In this document: positions 8,831 through 15,788 of the stretch, one piece after another
Position numbering within the stretch: the stretch's first letter is position 1
Layout of the letters: each line of letters begins with the position of its first letter
Assembly: GCA_900467745.1 (NCBI GenBank)
Contig: UBQW01000001.1
Coordinates: forward strand, 62,001-126,000
Source: Hyphomicrobiales bacterium
GTDB lineage: Bacteria; Pseudomonadota; Alphaproteobacteria; Rhizobiales; Rhizobiaceae
Reading direction: 5' to 3'
DNA length: 64,000 nucleotides
Position numbers and translations under genes: made by a program
Notes under the pieces: model-generated
What the model saw: the letters and a program-made list of their open reading frames with translations, nothing else
Told to the model about the DNA's origin: nothing
Databases searched by the model: none

Positions 8831-9565
8831 TTACAGCAGGCGGTAGCGGAACGCCCGCGCAACCGCCTGCATCCGATTGACGGAATCGAGCTTGCGCATC
8901 GCACTCTTCAAATATCCGACCACGGTGTGCGGCGAGAGCTCGAGTATGATGGCGATCTCATCGCTGCTCTTGCCCGCCGCCGACCAGCGCAAGCATTCGA
9001 TCTCGCGGCTGCTCAAATTCTCCAGCGGCTGCTCGGTCACCTGCAGGCGCGCATAGACGTCGAGAAATTCCATGGCGCTGAACACATGCGCCATCGCCTC
9101 CTCGCGCGAAAGATCCGCCCGCGCGCCCGAAAACGCAAAAATATAAGGCTGGCGATCGGCGTCATGCAGCACGAAAGCAAATGTCCGACGAAATCCGAGC
9201 TCGCGAAACAGACCGGTAATCCGCTCGTTCTTCGGGTTGGTCACGCTGCTTTCGAACGCCCCGCCGCCAAACGAAACCGGCAGGCTCGATTTTCGGAGCT
9301 CCGAAACAAGCGCACTATTGTGAAACAGGTCATCTTCGTCATAGGCGGCAACGAGGCTGTCGGGCCAGTTGCTGAAAATATGGTTTCCCGCAAAGCCGCC
9401 ATTGTCGCCATGTGGAAAACCCGCGAACAAATAGTGGTTGAAACCCGCCGCTTTCGCGAGACGCGCGAGGCGCTCCTTGGGATCCGGCGATGGACTGGAC
9501 TTCTCTGACGATAAAAAAACAATATTCGCCGCGCCGTCTTGAACGGCGCGTTCTTCATTCCGCAT
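8831..9565 (-). CDS. LuxR-family transcriptional regulator
   Basis: 244-residue regulator. The N-terminal ~165 residues resemble an autoinducer-binding (PF03472-type) domain with an FSNWPDSLVAAYDEDDLF segment, but the usual Asp-Pro pair of AHL-binding LuxR proteins is not obvious. The C-terminal GerE-type HTH is clear (LSSREIECLRWSAAGKSSDE to the end). No luxI-type synthase is nearby, so it would be an orphan ('solo') LuxR, possibly responding to something other than an AHL. It converges with the DUF2793 gene, 5 nt apart, and is divergent from sciP. Confidence 0.87.
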   Translation of the reverse strand: MRNEERAVQDGAANIVFLSSEKSSPSPDPKERLARLAKAAGFNHYLFAGFPHGDNGGFAGNHIFSNWPDSLVAAYDEDDLFHNSALVSELRKSSLPVSFGGGAFESSVTNPKNERITGLFRELGFRRTFAFVLHDADRQPYIFAFSGARADLSREEAMAHVFSAMEFLDVYARLQVTEQPLENLSSREIECLRWSAAGKSSDEIAIILELSPHTVVGYLKSAMRKLDSVNRMQAVARAFRYRLL

Positions 9566-9782
9566 CGATTTCGTCCTTCAAAGGCTAAACTTGCCTGAAA
9601 ACGGTCTTCTGGCAGCAACAATCAAAGTATAGGAAAAGAAAAAACGGCCGCTTCGACGTTACGCGAAGCCTGAAATTCTATTCCCAACGCACGCAGAAAC
9701 AACAATCGCGACGACACGCGACGTTCTATCTGCCCCTGGGGAGGCTTATAGTTTGATGAGGATCAGACAACTAATATTCATT

Positions 9783-9801
9783 GTGCATGGCTCCCATGCA
9801 C
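9783..9801. promoter_or_regulatory. Palindromic operator candidate in luxR-sciP region
   Basis: GTGCATGGCTCCCATGCAC: 8-bp perfect arms around CTC. It lies 218 nt upstream of the luxR start and about 165 nt upstream of sciP. Size and symmetry fit a dimeric regulator; half-site TGTGCA resembles tra-box halves, but the spacing between halves is wider than in a canonical lux/tra box. Confidence 0.4.
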
Positions 9802-9897
9802 TTATGACAAATTTACGCAAGGGAAGCCGTGCGCGAAGCGCGCGCAAGCGTCATCATGCGACGCGGTTAAATTTATTATCAAAGTCTTACGACGCGT

Positions 9898-9912
9898 TTA
9901 GGCAATTTTTAA
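9898..9912 (+). promoter_or_regulatory. Candidate CtrA-binding site upstream of sciP
   Basis: TTAG-N7-TTAA, one mismatch from the CtrA consensus TTAA-N7-TTAA, about 52 nt upstream of the sciP ATG. In Caulobacter sciP is CtrA-activated, so a site here makes biological sense. Not tested. Confidence 0.45.
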
Positions 9913-9963
9913 ATGTGACAAGCTAGAGTGGCTCTCGTGGTCTTGAGTTGTGTAGAGAGTCCA

Positions 9964-10239
9964 ATGACCGAAATGATACGTCCCCGAGTGAAATATGTCA
10001 TCGGCCCCGATGGCAGCCCGCTGACGATTGCGGATTTGCCGCCGCCGAATACTCGGCGCTGGGTAATTCGCCGTAAGGCAGAGGTTGTCGCAGCTGTGCG
10101 CGGTGGCCTGTTGAGCTTGGAAGAAGCTTGCGAACGCTATACCCTGACCGTCGAGGAGTTTCTCTCCTGGCAGTCATCCATCAACAGCCATGGTCTTGCC
10201 GGCCTGCGCACCACGCGCATCCAGCAGTATCGCCATTGA
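9964..10239 (+). CDS. sciP: CtrA inhibitor SciP (DUF1153)
   Basis: 91-residue small HTH protein of the DUF1153 family. In Caulobacter SciP binds CtrA at target promoters and blocks recruitment of RNA polymerase. Seen: the characteristic RPRVKYVIGPDGSPLT opening, LPPPNTRRWVIRRKAEVVAAV, and a HTH of the form GLLSLEEACERYTLTVEEF. I start at ATG 9964 (MTEMIRPRVKYV), preceded by GAGAG; an upstream in-frame GTG would add 12 residues without family support. The gene sits two genes upstream of ctrA, and its promoter carries a CtrA-like motif. Confidence 0.92.
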   Translation: MTEMIRPRVKYVIGPDGSPLTIADLPPPNTRRWVIRRKAEVVAAVRGGLLSLEEACERYTLTVEEFLSWQSSINSHGLAGLRTTRIQQYRH

Positions 10240-10552
10240 TTAGTTATTGAAGTTGATTCCATTTCAGTTCGGGCCGACCGCACATCGCAAGATGTGAAGC
10301 CGGCCCGAAGCTTTTGCTGCTTTCCGGCGTTTATCTCATTGCCGAACTGAACCGACGCTCTGAAGCGCGGCCACCGTCCACAAAGACCACCCGGACAGCG
10401 GCTGCGCGAGCAAGGCTCGGCATTTTCTCTTCGCAAGCGCCGAACCACCTGCCTCCCCTTTCATCGAACAATCCGTCACCTTGAGCGGCCTTTGCTTTGC
10501 GCCGGCGCCATGGCACGTTTGCTTAAACGCACTCGAAAGGAAGGCAGCCCTG
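10240..10552. other. Intergenic region sciP to GNAT gene
   Basis: About 310 nt. It starts with the structured sciP terminator (10268-10315). The rest has no convincing ORF; a promoter for the GNAT gene is expected near its 3' end, with a strong Shine-Dalgarno (AAAGGAAGG) at about 10536-10544. Confidence 0.45.
10268..10315 (+). terminator. Structured terminator after sciP, GNRA-capped
   Basis: Outer stem TTCGGGCCG (10268-10276) with CGGCCCGAA (10301-10309), and an inner stem CACATC (10281-10286) with GATGTG (10291-10296) closed by a GCAA tetraloop. CTTTTGCTGCTTT follows. It is more elaborate than a minimal terminator and could also be the 3' end of a small RNA. Confidence 0.65.
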
Positions 10553-10831
10553 ATGAAGATCACCAACGAAGAAAACGCATCGGGCGGCCGCTACGTCGCC
10601 GAGCTCGAAGGCCATCAGGCCGAAATGACCTATTCCCGCACATCGCCGACGCTCATCATCATCGATCATACCGGCGTGCCGGATGCGCTACGCGGCAAGG
10701 GCGTCGGCCAGGCACTGGCGCTGCATGCCGTCGAAGCCGCCAGAACTGGCGGCTGGAAGATCATCCCGCTCTGCCCTTTCTTCAAGGCGCAGGCGCTTCG
10801 CCATGAAGAATGGCGCGACGTCATCAACTGA
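10553..10831 (+). CDS. Small GNAT-family N-acetyltransferase (YjdJ type)
   Basis: 92-residue minimal acetyltransferase of the COG2388 (YjdJ-like) type. The acetyl-CoA-binding motif is seen as VPDALRGKGVGQALALHAVE, and the C-terminal IIPLCPFFKAQALRHEEW contains the Cys-Pro-Phe context typical of these small enzymes. I start at ATG 10553, with a good AAGGAAGG ribosome site 9-16 nt upstream, rather than the upstream TTG. Substrate is unknown. It converges with fliJ, and a long shared hairpin lies between them. Confidence 0.86.
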   Translation: MKITNEENASGGRYVAELEGHQAEMTYSRTSPTLIIIDHTGVPDALRGKGVGQALALHAVEAARTGGWKIIPLCPFFKAQALRHEEWRDVIN

Positions 10832-10853
10832 TCTTCTGAAGTCGAGAAACGCC

Positions 10854-10898
10854 AAAAGCCATGTATGACGGACAGCACGCCCGTCATGCATGGCTTTT
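10854..10898. terminator. Bidirectional terminator between GNAT gene and fliJ
   Basis: Long hairpin with an 18-bp stem: AAAAGCCATG at 10854-10863 pairs with CATGGCTTTT at 10889-10898, and TGACGG pairs with CCGTCA inside it. A/T tracts at both ends suit termination in either direction. Confidence 0.8.
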
Positions 10899-10942
10899 AT
10901 GAGATGACACCCCAGATGCCCGAAGGCATCGATCATCCTGGC

Positions 10943-11293
10943 TTAGGCTCGTGCCCGAACCGCCCCGTCGCGCTCTTCGAGCGCGGCAGCGCGTGCATAT
11001 TCCGCCTGCATCTCTTCGAGCGTCTGCTCCAAGGCCTCTTCCTGCATCCTCAGTTCCTTGATCGAAACCTGAAGATTGTCCGCGCGTTGGCGTGCTGCCT
11101 TCGCGAAGGTGGGATAGGCGAAGTGATTCGGGTCGGAAATGCCGGACTTCTTTTCCTCGACGACGATCTGGCTCTCCAGATCCTTCGTCATACGGTCAAA
11201 TTCAGACATCATCATCTGCAACTGCTGCAGCTGACGACGCTTTTCGTTCACCTGAAACTCTTTCAGACGAACTAGGCTCTCACGCGACTTCAT
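10943..11293 (-). CDS. fliJ: FliJ-like coiled-coil flagellar export chaperone
   Basis: 116 residues, almost entirely predicted coiled coil (heptads rich in Gln/Glu/Leu, e.g. KEFQVNEKRRQLQQLQMMM). It matches the small FliJ/CdsO-type proteins that help the flagellar type III export ATPase. I start at ATG 11293 (MKSRESLVRLKEF): GGAG lies 8 nt upstream, whereas the longer frame has no family support. It is transcribed away from ctrA, as I recall for rhizobial genomes, which suggests CtrA control of motility from the shared region. FliJ proteins diverge strongly, so function rests on size, coiled coil and context. Confidence 0.75.
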   Translation of the reverse strand: MKSRESLVRLKEFQVNEKRRQLQQLQMMMSEFDRMTKDLESQIVVEEKKSGISDPNHFAYPTFAKAARQRADNLQVSIKELRMQEEALEQTLEEMQAEYARAAALEERDGAVRARA

Positions 11294-11452
11294 ACGCATT
11301 ACTCCAGTGATGCGAGACCCCGGCTTCACTTGAAACCGCCCATTAGCTGCCGCTGTCATGCGACTTGCCCAAAAAATTTCCCTCGGCGTTAACAAAAACC
11401 TACCGCTGGTAACCTTTCGTTTACGGGCATCGTTAATGATAGTGCCGATGAT

Positions 11453-11467
11453 TTAAGGGTCGGTAAA
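11453..11467. promoter_or_regulatory. Candidate CtrA box upstream of ctrA/fliJ
   Basis: TTAA-N7-TAAA, one mismatch from TTAA-N7-TTAA, 160 nt upstream of fliJ and 267 nt upstream of ctrA. Possible autoregulatory or fliJ-controlling site. Confidence 0.4.
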
Positions 11468-11501
11468 CACAACTACGCGATTTCCGGTCCGTTTCATTGG
11501 T

Positions 11502-11631
11502 GAGTCGAATGAATCGCTTGCCGGCCTTTCTTAATGTAACAGTTGAGAAGAGGGCCTTGCGGATTCTCGTTGGAAAACAGCGGAATGGACAAAATATTTA
11601 ATAAATTGATTACCTCTTGCCAGAGTGAATC
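11502..11631. promoter_or_regulatory. Cluster of four GANTC (CcrM) methylation sites
   Basis: GAGTC at 11502-11506, GAATC at 11511-11515, GATTC at 11562-11566 and GAATC at 11627-11631. CcrM methylates GANTC in alphaproteobacteria, and in Caulobacter the methylation state of the ctrA P1 promoter times its expression. Confidence 0.5.
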
Positions 11632-11639
11632 AGAATTTG

Positions 11640-11647
11640 TTAACCAT
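11640..11647 (+). promoter_or_regulatory. TTAACCAT CtrA half-site motif upstream of ctrA
   Basis: Exact match to the 8-mer TTAACCAT described for one class of CtrA-regulated promoters in Caulobacter, 87 nt upstream of the ctrA ATG. It would fit autoregulation. Confidence 0.45.
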
Positions 11648-11733
11648 TTCGTGGCAGCTTCCAAATCACGCAGTGACATTTCTGTATCGCGTAGGGGCCA
11701 GACCACCTTTCGGCGGCGGTAAAGGGGATAAGA

Positions 11734-12435
11734 ATGCGGGTACTACTCATCGAAGATGACAGCGCGACAGCGCAGAGCATCGAACTGATGCTCAAGTCAG
11801 AAAGTTTCAACGTCTACACCACCGATCTTGGTGAAGAAGGCGTCGATCTCGGCAAGTTGTATGATTATGATATCATCCTTCTTGATCTCAACCTTCCAGA
11901 CATGTCCGGATATGAAGTGCTCCGCACTCTCCGTCTGTCCAAGGTTAAAACACCGATCCTGATCCTCTCCGGCATGGCCGGCATCGAGGACAAGGTTCGC
12001 GGTCTCGGCTTCGGCGCCGACGACTACATGACCAAGCCTTTCCACAAGGACGAACTGGTTGCTCGCATCCATGCGATCGTCCGTCGTTCCAAGGGTCACG
12101 CTCAGTCGGTCATCATGACCGGCGAACTGATCGTCAACCTCGACGCCAAGACCGTCGAAGTCGGCGGCCAGCGCGTTCACCTGACGGGCAAGGAATACCA
12201 GATGCTGGAGCTGCTTTCGCTCCGCAAGGGCACCACGCTCACCAAGGAAATGTTCCTGAACCACCTTTACGGCGGCATGGACGAGCCGGAACTGAAGATC
12301 ATCGACGTCTTCATCTGCAAGCTGCGCAAGAAGCTTGCAAACGCTGCCGGCGGCGCAAACTACATCGAAACCGTCTGGGGCCGCGGCTACGTTCTGCGCG
12401 AGCCTGACGGTGCCGAGTACGCCGAAACAGCCTGA
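11734..12435 (+). CDS. ctrA: Cell cycle master response regulator CtrA
   Basis: 233-residue OmpR-family regulator that controls cell-cycle, division and motility genes in alphaproteobacteria. The receiver domain has acidic pocket IEDD, phospho-acceptor Asp51 (ILLDLNLPD), Ser79 and Lys101 (TKPF). The winged-helix DNA-binding domain contains [17 protein letters not shown] and ends with VWGRGYVL. The C-terminus ends ETA rather than the AA pair that serves as ClpXP degron in Caulobacter. It is followed by a strong terminator. ChpT, which passes phosphate to CtrA, is encoded 0.6 kb downstream on the opposite strand. Confidence 0.98.
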   Translation: MRVLLIEDDSATAQSIELMLKSESFNVYTTDLGEEGVDLGKLYDYDIILLDLNLPDMSGYEVLRTLRLSKVKTPILILSGMAGIEDKVRGLGFGADDYMTKPFHKDELVARIHAIVRRSKGHAQSVIMTGELIVNLDAKTVEVGGQRVHLTGKEYQMLELLSLRKGTTLTKEMFLNHLYGGMDEPELKIIDVFICKLRKKLANAAGGANYIETVWGRGYVLREPDGAEYAETA

Positions 12436-12471
12436 TATCCGATTTCGGTCCCTACGCCGATCATCCTTAAG

Positions 12472-12498
12472 ATCCCGCCTTCACGGCGGGATTTTTTG
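12472..12498 (+). terminator. Terminator after ctrA
   Basis: ATCCCGCC (12472-12479) and GGCGGGAT (12485-12492), loop TTCAC, followed by a T6 run. Classic intrinsic terminator. Confidence 0.9.
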
Positions 12499-12522
12499 TG
12501 TCTTGCACACGTCTGAAACGAC

Positions 12523-12547
12523 AAAAGCCGCCCTGAAGGCGGCTTTT
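12523..12547 (-). terminator. Terminator of the receiver-domain gene
   Basis: Perfect 10-bp stem AAAAGCCGCC / GGCGGCTTTT around a 5-nt loop. It starts 22 nt past the stop of the minus-strand receiver gene. The T4 tract forms the stem edge. Confidence 0.75.
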
Positions 12548-12569
12548 GCATGTGGATAGAATGGGAATA

Positions 12570-12932
12570 TCAGGCGGCGATGGCGCGATTGCCGAAGACC
12601 GCGGTCAGGATCTTGCGGTCGAACGGCTTGAGCAGGAAGTCCGTGGCCCCTGCCCGCTTGCCCATCATCAGCTTCTTCAGGTCGGCCTCGATCACGCAAT
12701 AGTAGATCTTGACCCCCTTGCCGCCTTCCATGGCGCGAACCGCCACGATCAGATCAAGCGCGCCATCCATGGACGAATCGACGATCAGGTAATCGGGCAG
12801 TTCCACCTGGCAGTGGGACAATGCTTCGCTGGCGCTGGAGGCTTCACTGACCATGAAGTCGAGTTCGGAAAGAATCCGCTTCCCGACCTTACGAACGACG
12901 TCCGACGAATCGGTGATCATGAACCTTTGCAT
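12570..12932 (-). CDS. Stand-alone receiver-domain response regulator (divergent)
   Basis: 120 residues, a single receiver domain with no output domain. Phospho-acceptor Asp52 (LIVDSSMD) and Lys102 (LLKPFD) are present. The acidic pocket is reduced to Asp8 (MITDSSD), and the usual Thr/Ser of the signalling switch appears replaced by Val80 (YYCVIEAD), so phosphorylation signalling may be altered. It is not CpdR-like. It lies between ctrA and chpT on the chpT strand, which suggests a role in the CtrA phosphorelay. It could be a phosphate sink or a partner of ChpT, but that is inference from position only. Confidence 0.85.
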   Translation of the reverse strand: MQRFMITDSSDVVRKVGKRILSELDFMVSEASSASEALSHCQVELPDYLIVDSSMDGALDLIVAVRAMEGGKGVKIYYCVIEADLKKLMMGKRAGATDFLLKPFDRKILTAVFGNRAIAA

Positions 12933-13059
12933 CGCTGCTCCATTGCCCAGCTCCTGTCCCGGCGGGCATCTTCACGGGCAAGGATAGAAACATTCGGCTA
13001 AGGAAGTATTACTTCGATACAAGCAATGTGCCGGGAATCTATCCCGGCGCTGTTTTAGA

Positions 13060-13710
13060 TCAGGCCGGAATGACTTCGGCGGTGAAGACGATCTCTTCGG
13101 CGCTGGCGCTATGGCCAAGCTTCATGCCGCACTCTTCCGCGAGCAGCACTGCGTAATAGGGCTGGATCGTATGGGCATCGATCGCTTCTTCGATCTCACC
13201 CGTCGAGATCTCCACGAACTTCGGCGGCAGGCGCATCAGCTTGCCCTTGGCGACGAGCGTGAACTTCGCGTCGAATTCCGGGTTCTCAAGCGTGATGTCG
13301 ATCTGACCACCGCGCGGAATGGACGAGTAGGCAACCAGGAACAGGTTAAGCAGCAGCTTGACGCGGTTCTTCGCAATGATCGCGCGCGGTCCGTTCCAGA
13401 CCACTTCGGTCTTCTTCTCGGCGGCAGCGAAATCCTTGGCGGCGCGTTCTGCCTCACCGGTGTCGATCGAGGCGCCGACGGAGCCGGAAGCGCCGAAGGC
13501 AAGGCGTGCGAATTTGAGACGAACCGAGGCGTTCAGCGCGCTGGTGCGGATAAGATCCATGGCGTCTGCATCGGCGCCGCCCTCGTCGAGCAGTTCAAGG
13601 CCGTTGTTGATCGCGCCGACGGGCGAGATGACGTCATGGCAAACACGGCTGCAGAGAAGCGCGGCCAGATCAGGGCCGGTCAGGGTAAGGTTTGGATTCT
13701 TCGACATCAT
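13060..13710 (-). CDS. chpT: Histidine phosphotransferase ChpT
   Basis: 216-residue phosphotransferase carrying phosphate from the CckA hybrid kinase to CtrA and CpdR. His25 lies in the DHp-like helix (VCHDVISPVGAINNGLELL). A degenerate ATPase-like domain follows (KNRVKLLLNLFLVAYSSIP, then PKFVEIS), as in Caulobacter and Brucella ChpT. I use the ATG-ATG pair at 13710-13705 (MMSKNPNLTL); GGAG lies 3-6 nt upstream. A longer TTG start exists but is unlikely. It is divergent from eipA. Confidence 0.9.
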   Translation of the reverse strand: MMSKNPNLTLTGPDLAALLCSRVCHDVISPVGAINNGLELLDEGGADADAMDLIRTSALNASVRLKFARLAFGASGSVGASIDTGEAERAAKDFAAAEKKTEVVWNGPRAIIAKNRVKLLLNLFLVAYSSIPRGGQIDITLENPEFDAKFTLVAKGKLMRLPPKFVEISTGEIEEAIDAHTIQPYYAVLLAEECGMKLGHSASAEEIVFTAEVIPA

Positions 13711-13809
13711 TGTCTCCAAGAGGGCGGTGATTCATTCCGCCACACATATTGCTTCATCATTGCACGAAGTTTGCGAGCGTACTCGGCGCCATAATGACAC
13801 CATATTTGG

Positions 13810-13824
13810 TAAACCGATTGTTAA
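13810..13824 (+). promoter_or_regulatory. Candidate CtrA box upstream of eipA/chpT
   Basis: TAAA-N7-TTAA, one mismatch from the CtrA consensus, 72 nt upstream of eipA in the chpT-eipA divergent region. Brucella eipA is reported to be under CtrA control, so the position supports it. Confidence 0.5.
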
Positions 13825-13895
13825 GACCATCCGCGCAAAATGATAGAAACGCCGGAAACGGCACCATGTATCGACCATGATGAACGGATGACACC

Positions 13896-14492
13896 ATGCG
13901 CCCCTCAATCCTAGGAAGATTCCTGGCCGACTGCCGGCGGGTCTCGATGCTCGCGATCTCGTGCCTGATGCTCGTCGCGACCCAGGCCGCGGCTCAGCAA
14001 GCCAGGAATGATCAATACTCGGTTCAAGAAATCGTCGACGCCGGCCACTCCTTCTTCGGCTCGACCAGCGGTGGCCTTGCAAAGGCGGTCGAGGCAGCCT
14101 TCCAGAAGTACGGCTTGCCGAATGGCTACATTCTCGGCCAGGAAGGCTCCGGCGCCTTCATCGCCGGCCTCACCTATGGCGAAGGCCAGCTCAACACCAA
14201 GAACGCCGGCGAGCATCCGCTCTACTGGCAGGGTCCGTCGCTCGGCATCGACTACGGTGGCCAGGGCACCCGCGTCATGATGCTGGTCTACGACCTGCCG
14301 TCGACCGACGCGATCTATGCCCGCTTCGGGGGCGTCAGCGGCCAGGCCTTCGTCATCGCCGGCTTCGGCATGACGCTGCTCAAGAACAACAACGTTCTCG
14401 TCGTGCCGATCCGCACCGGCGTCGGCGCCCGCCTCGGCCTCAACGTCGGCTATATCAAGATTACCCCAAATCCGACTTGGAACCCCTTCTGA
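13896..14492 (+). CDS. eipA: Envelope integrity protein EipA homologue (DUF1134)
   Basis: 198-residue periplasmic protein of the DUF1134 family. A Sec signal peptide is visible (hydrophobic MLAISCLMLVATQAAA, cleavage near residue 34). The mature domain has the repeated Gly-rich beta pattern of the family (STSGGLAKAVEAAFQKYG, GQEGSGAFIAGLTYGEG, FGGVSGQAF, RTGVGARLGLNVGYIK). In Brucella abortus EipA maintains envelope integrity and is a direct CtrA target; its position next to chpT and the CtrA-like box upstream match that. Molecular function is otherwise unknown. A second ATG at 13947 could give a shorter signal peptide. Confidence 0.88.
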   Translation: MRPSILGRFLADCRRVSMLAISCLMLVATQAAAQQARNDQYSVQEIVDAGHSFFGSTSGGLAKAVEAAFQKYGLPNGYILGQEGSGAFIAGLTYGEGQLNTKNAGEHPLYWQGPSLGIDYGGQGTRVMMLVYDLPSTDAIYARFGGVSGQAFVIAGFGMTLLKNNNVLVVPIRTGVGARLGLNVGYIKITPNPTWNPF

Positions 14493-14608
14493 TATCGTCA
14501 TCACGGCGAACTCTGTGTCGCCGTGACCCATCCGCCACTTGCCCTAACGGCGTTGGCCGCTTAATCATTGGCTGACGCAAATCAACTTCTGGAAGCAGTG
14601 GCCTCGCC

Positions 14609-15769
14609 GTGATCGAATACGCGCTCTTGTTCGGATTGGGCTTTCTGGCCGCGGCGTTCCTGGTTTTCCTCGTATCGCCGGCCGTTCATCGCCGTATCGT
14701 CTGGTACACCGAAAACCGCATGCGCGCGACGATGCCGCTCAGCCCCCAGGAAGTGCGTGCGCAAAAGGACATGGTCCGCGCGCTTTACGCCGCCGAAAAC
14801 GCCCGCACCACGCAGGATCTGATTCGCGAACGCGAAAAGTCGATGTCGCTGCAGTTGAAGCACGACCAGATCGCCCGCGACGCCGGCCACTTCGCCTCCG
14901 AGATCAGCGCGCTTCAGGCCCAGATCGCCGACATGAGCGTCGAAGCGGCGGAGCTGCGCTCGCATCTGCGCAAGGACGAGAACTATATCAGCCAGCTGAA
15001 GACGAGCCTGCACATCGCCGAACAGGCAAGTGCCGCCAAGGAAGGCGAACTCGATGCTCTCCGTATCCGCCTTAACAAGATCGTCGAACAGACCGACAAT
15101 CTGAAGATCGACATGGCCGCGCGCGAGACCGAGCTCGAGAACCTGAATTTCAAGCACAGCGGATTGCGCACCGAGCGCGACGAGCTTCGCCAGGACGTCG
15201 GCCTGCTGCAGAAGCGCGCCAAGGATGCCGAACAGAAGCTGACGCAGCAGGAACATGCTGTTCTGCGTCTGGAAGACCGCGCCGAGCGCGACAAGGCGAC
15301 CCTAGCCGACAAGGAAGCGCTTCTGACGCGCCGGCAGCAGGACCTGACCAAGCTCAAGGATCAGGTGAAGGCCGCCAATGCAGATATGCGCAAGGCGAAC
15401 CGCGCGCTTCGCTCGGCCGGCCTTGCTCCCCTCGTTCTCATCCCGCCGCAGGAAAAGCCCGTGCCGGAAGAAGCCCCGATCTCAGAACTCGATACCGCCG
15501 CGGTCGCAGCCCGCCTCGCAGAAGAAGTGCGCGCCCGCAGCGCCGCCGTTTCCGAGGAAATCCTCGCCGCCCGGCTGAACACCTCCAACGACGGCGCGAT
15601 CCGCGAAGAGATCGCGACCATCGCGGCCGACATGGTGGCCCTGACCGCCATCAACGAAGGCAAGGCCTCGCCGATCCGCGAGCTGCTACCGGAGACGTTG
15701 GAAACGAAGGAAGGTGAGCGCATCGACCTCGCCCAGCGCGCCGCCACGATTCTGTCGCAGCCCGGCTAA
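14609..15769 (+). CDS. Membrane-anchored coiled-coil protein
   Basis: 386 residues, start GTG. One N-terminal membrane helix (YALLFGLGFLAAAFLVFLV, residues ~4-24) leads into a long cytoplasmic coiled coil (about residues 70-270, Leu/Glu/Lys/Arg heptads). A Pro-rich linker (IPPQEKPVPEEAP) and an Ala/Glu helical tail follow. The plan resembles polar or division scaffold proteins but has no diagnostic domain. It lies 116 nt after eipA, same strand, next to the CtrA cluster, which makes an envelope or cell-cycle role plausible. No function is assigned. Confidence 0.8.
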   Translation: MIEYALLFGLGFLAAAFLVFLVSPAVHRRIVWYTENRMRATMPLSPQEVRAQKDMVRALYAAENARTTQDLIREREKSMSLQLKHDQIARDAGHFASEISALQAQIADMSVEAAELRSHLRKDENYISQLKTSLHIAEQASAAKEGELDALRIRLNKIVEQTDNLKIDMAARETELENLNFKHSGLRTERDELRQDVGLLQKRAKDAEQKLTQQEHAVLRLEDRAERDKATLADKEALLTRRQQDLTKLKDQVKAANADMRKANRALRSAGLAPLVLIPPQEKPVPEEAPISELDTAAVAARLAEEVRARSAAVSEEILAARLNTSNDGAIREEIATIAADMVALTAINEGKASPIRELLPETLETKEGERIDLAQRAATILSQPG

Positions 15770-15788
15770 GCCTAGCCGCCAGCAGATC

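Larger units (their letters stand above)
9566..9963. other. Divergent luxR-sciP control region
   Basis: About 400 nt, A+T-rich near sciP. It contains a 19-nt near-perfect palindrome (9783-9801), a repeated CGACGCG element (9860-9866 and 9890-9896) followed in each case by TTTA/TTAA-type sequence, a CtrA-like site (9898-9912), and a GANTC site (GAGTC, 9957-9961) just before the sciP ATG. A GTG upstream of the ATG is in frame with sciP but looks too early to be its start. Confidence 0.5.
11294..11733. other. fliJ-ctrA divergent control region
   Basis: 440 nt and notably A+T-rich, with no convincing gene. It contains a TTAA-N7-TAAA element (11453-11467), a TTAACCAT motif (11640-11647) and four GANTC sites between 11502 and 11631 (11502, 11511, 11562, 11627). 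Such long, multi-signal upstream regions are expected for ctrA. Confidence 0.55.

Noticed and set aside
11494..11706. 70-codon minus-strand frame in the ctrA control region
   Set aside because: Lies in an A+T-rich regulatory region, no ribosome site or family resemblance.
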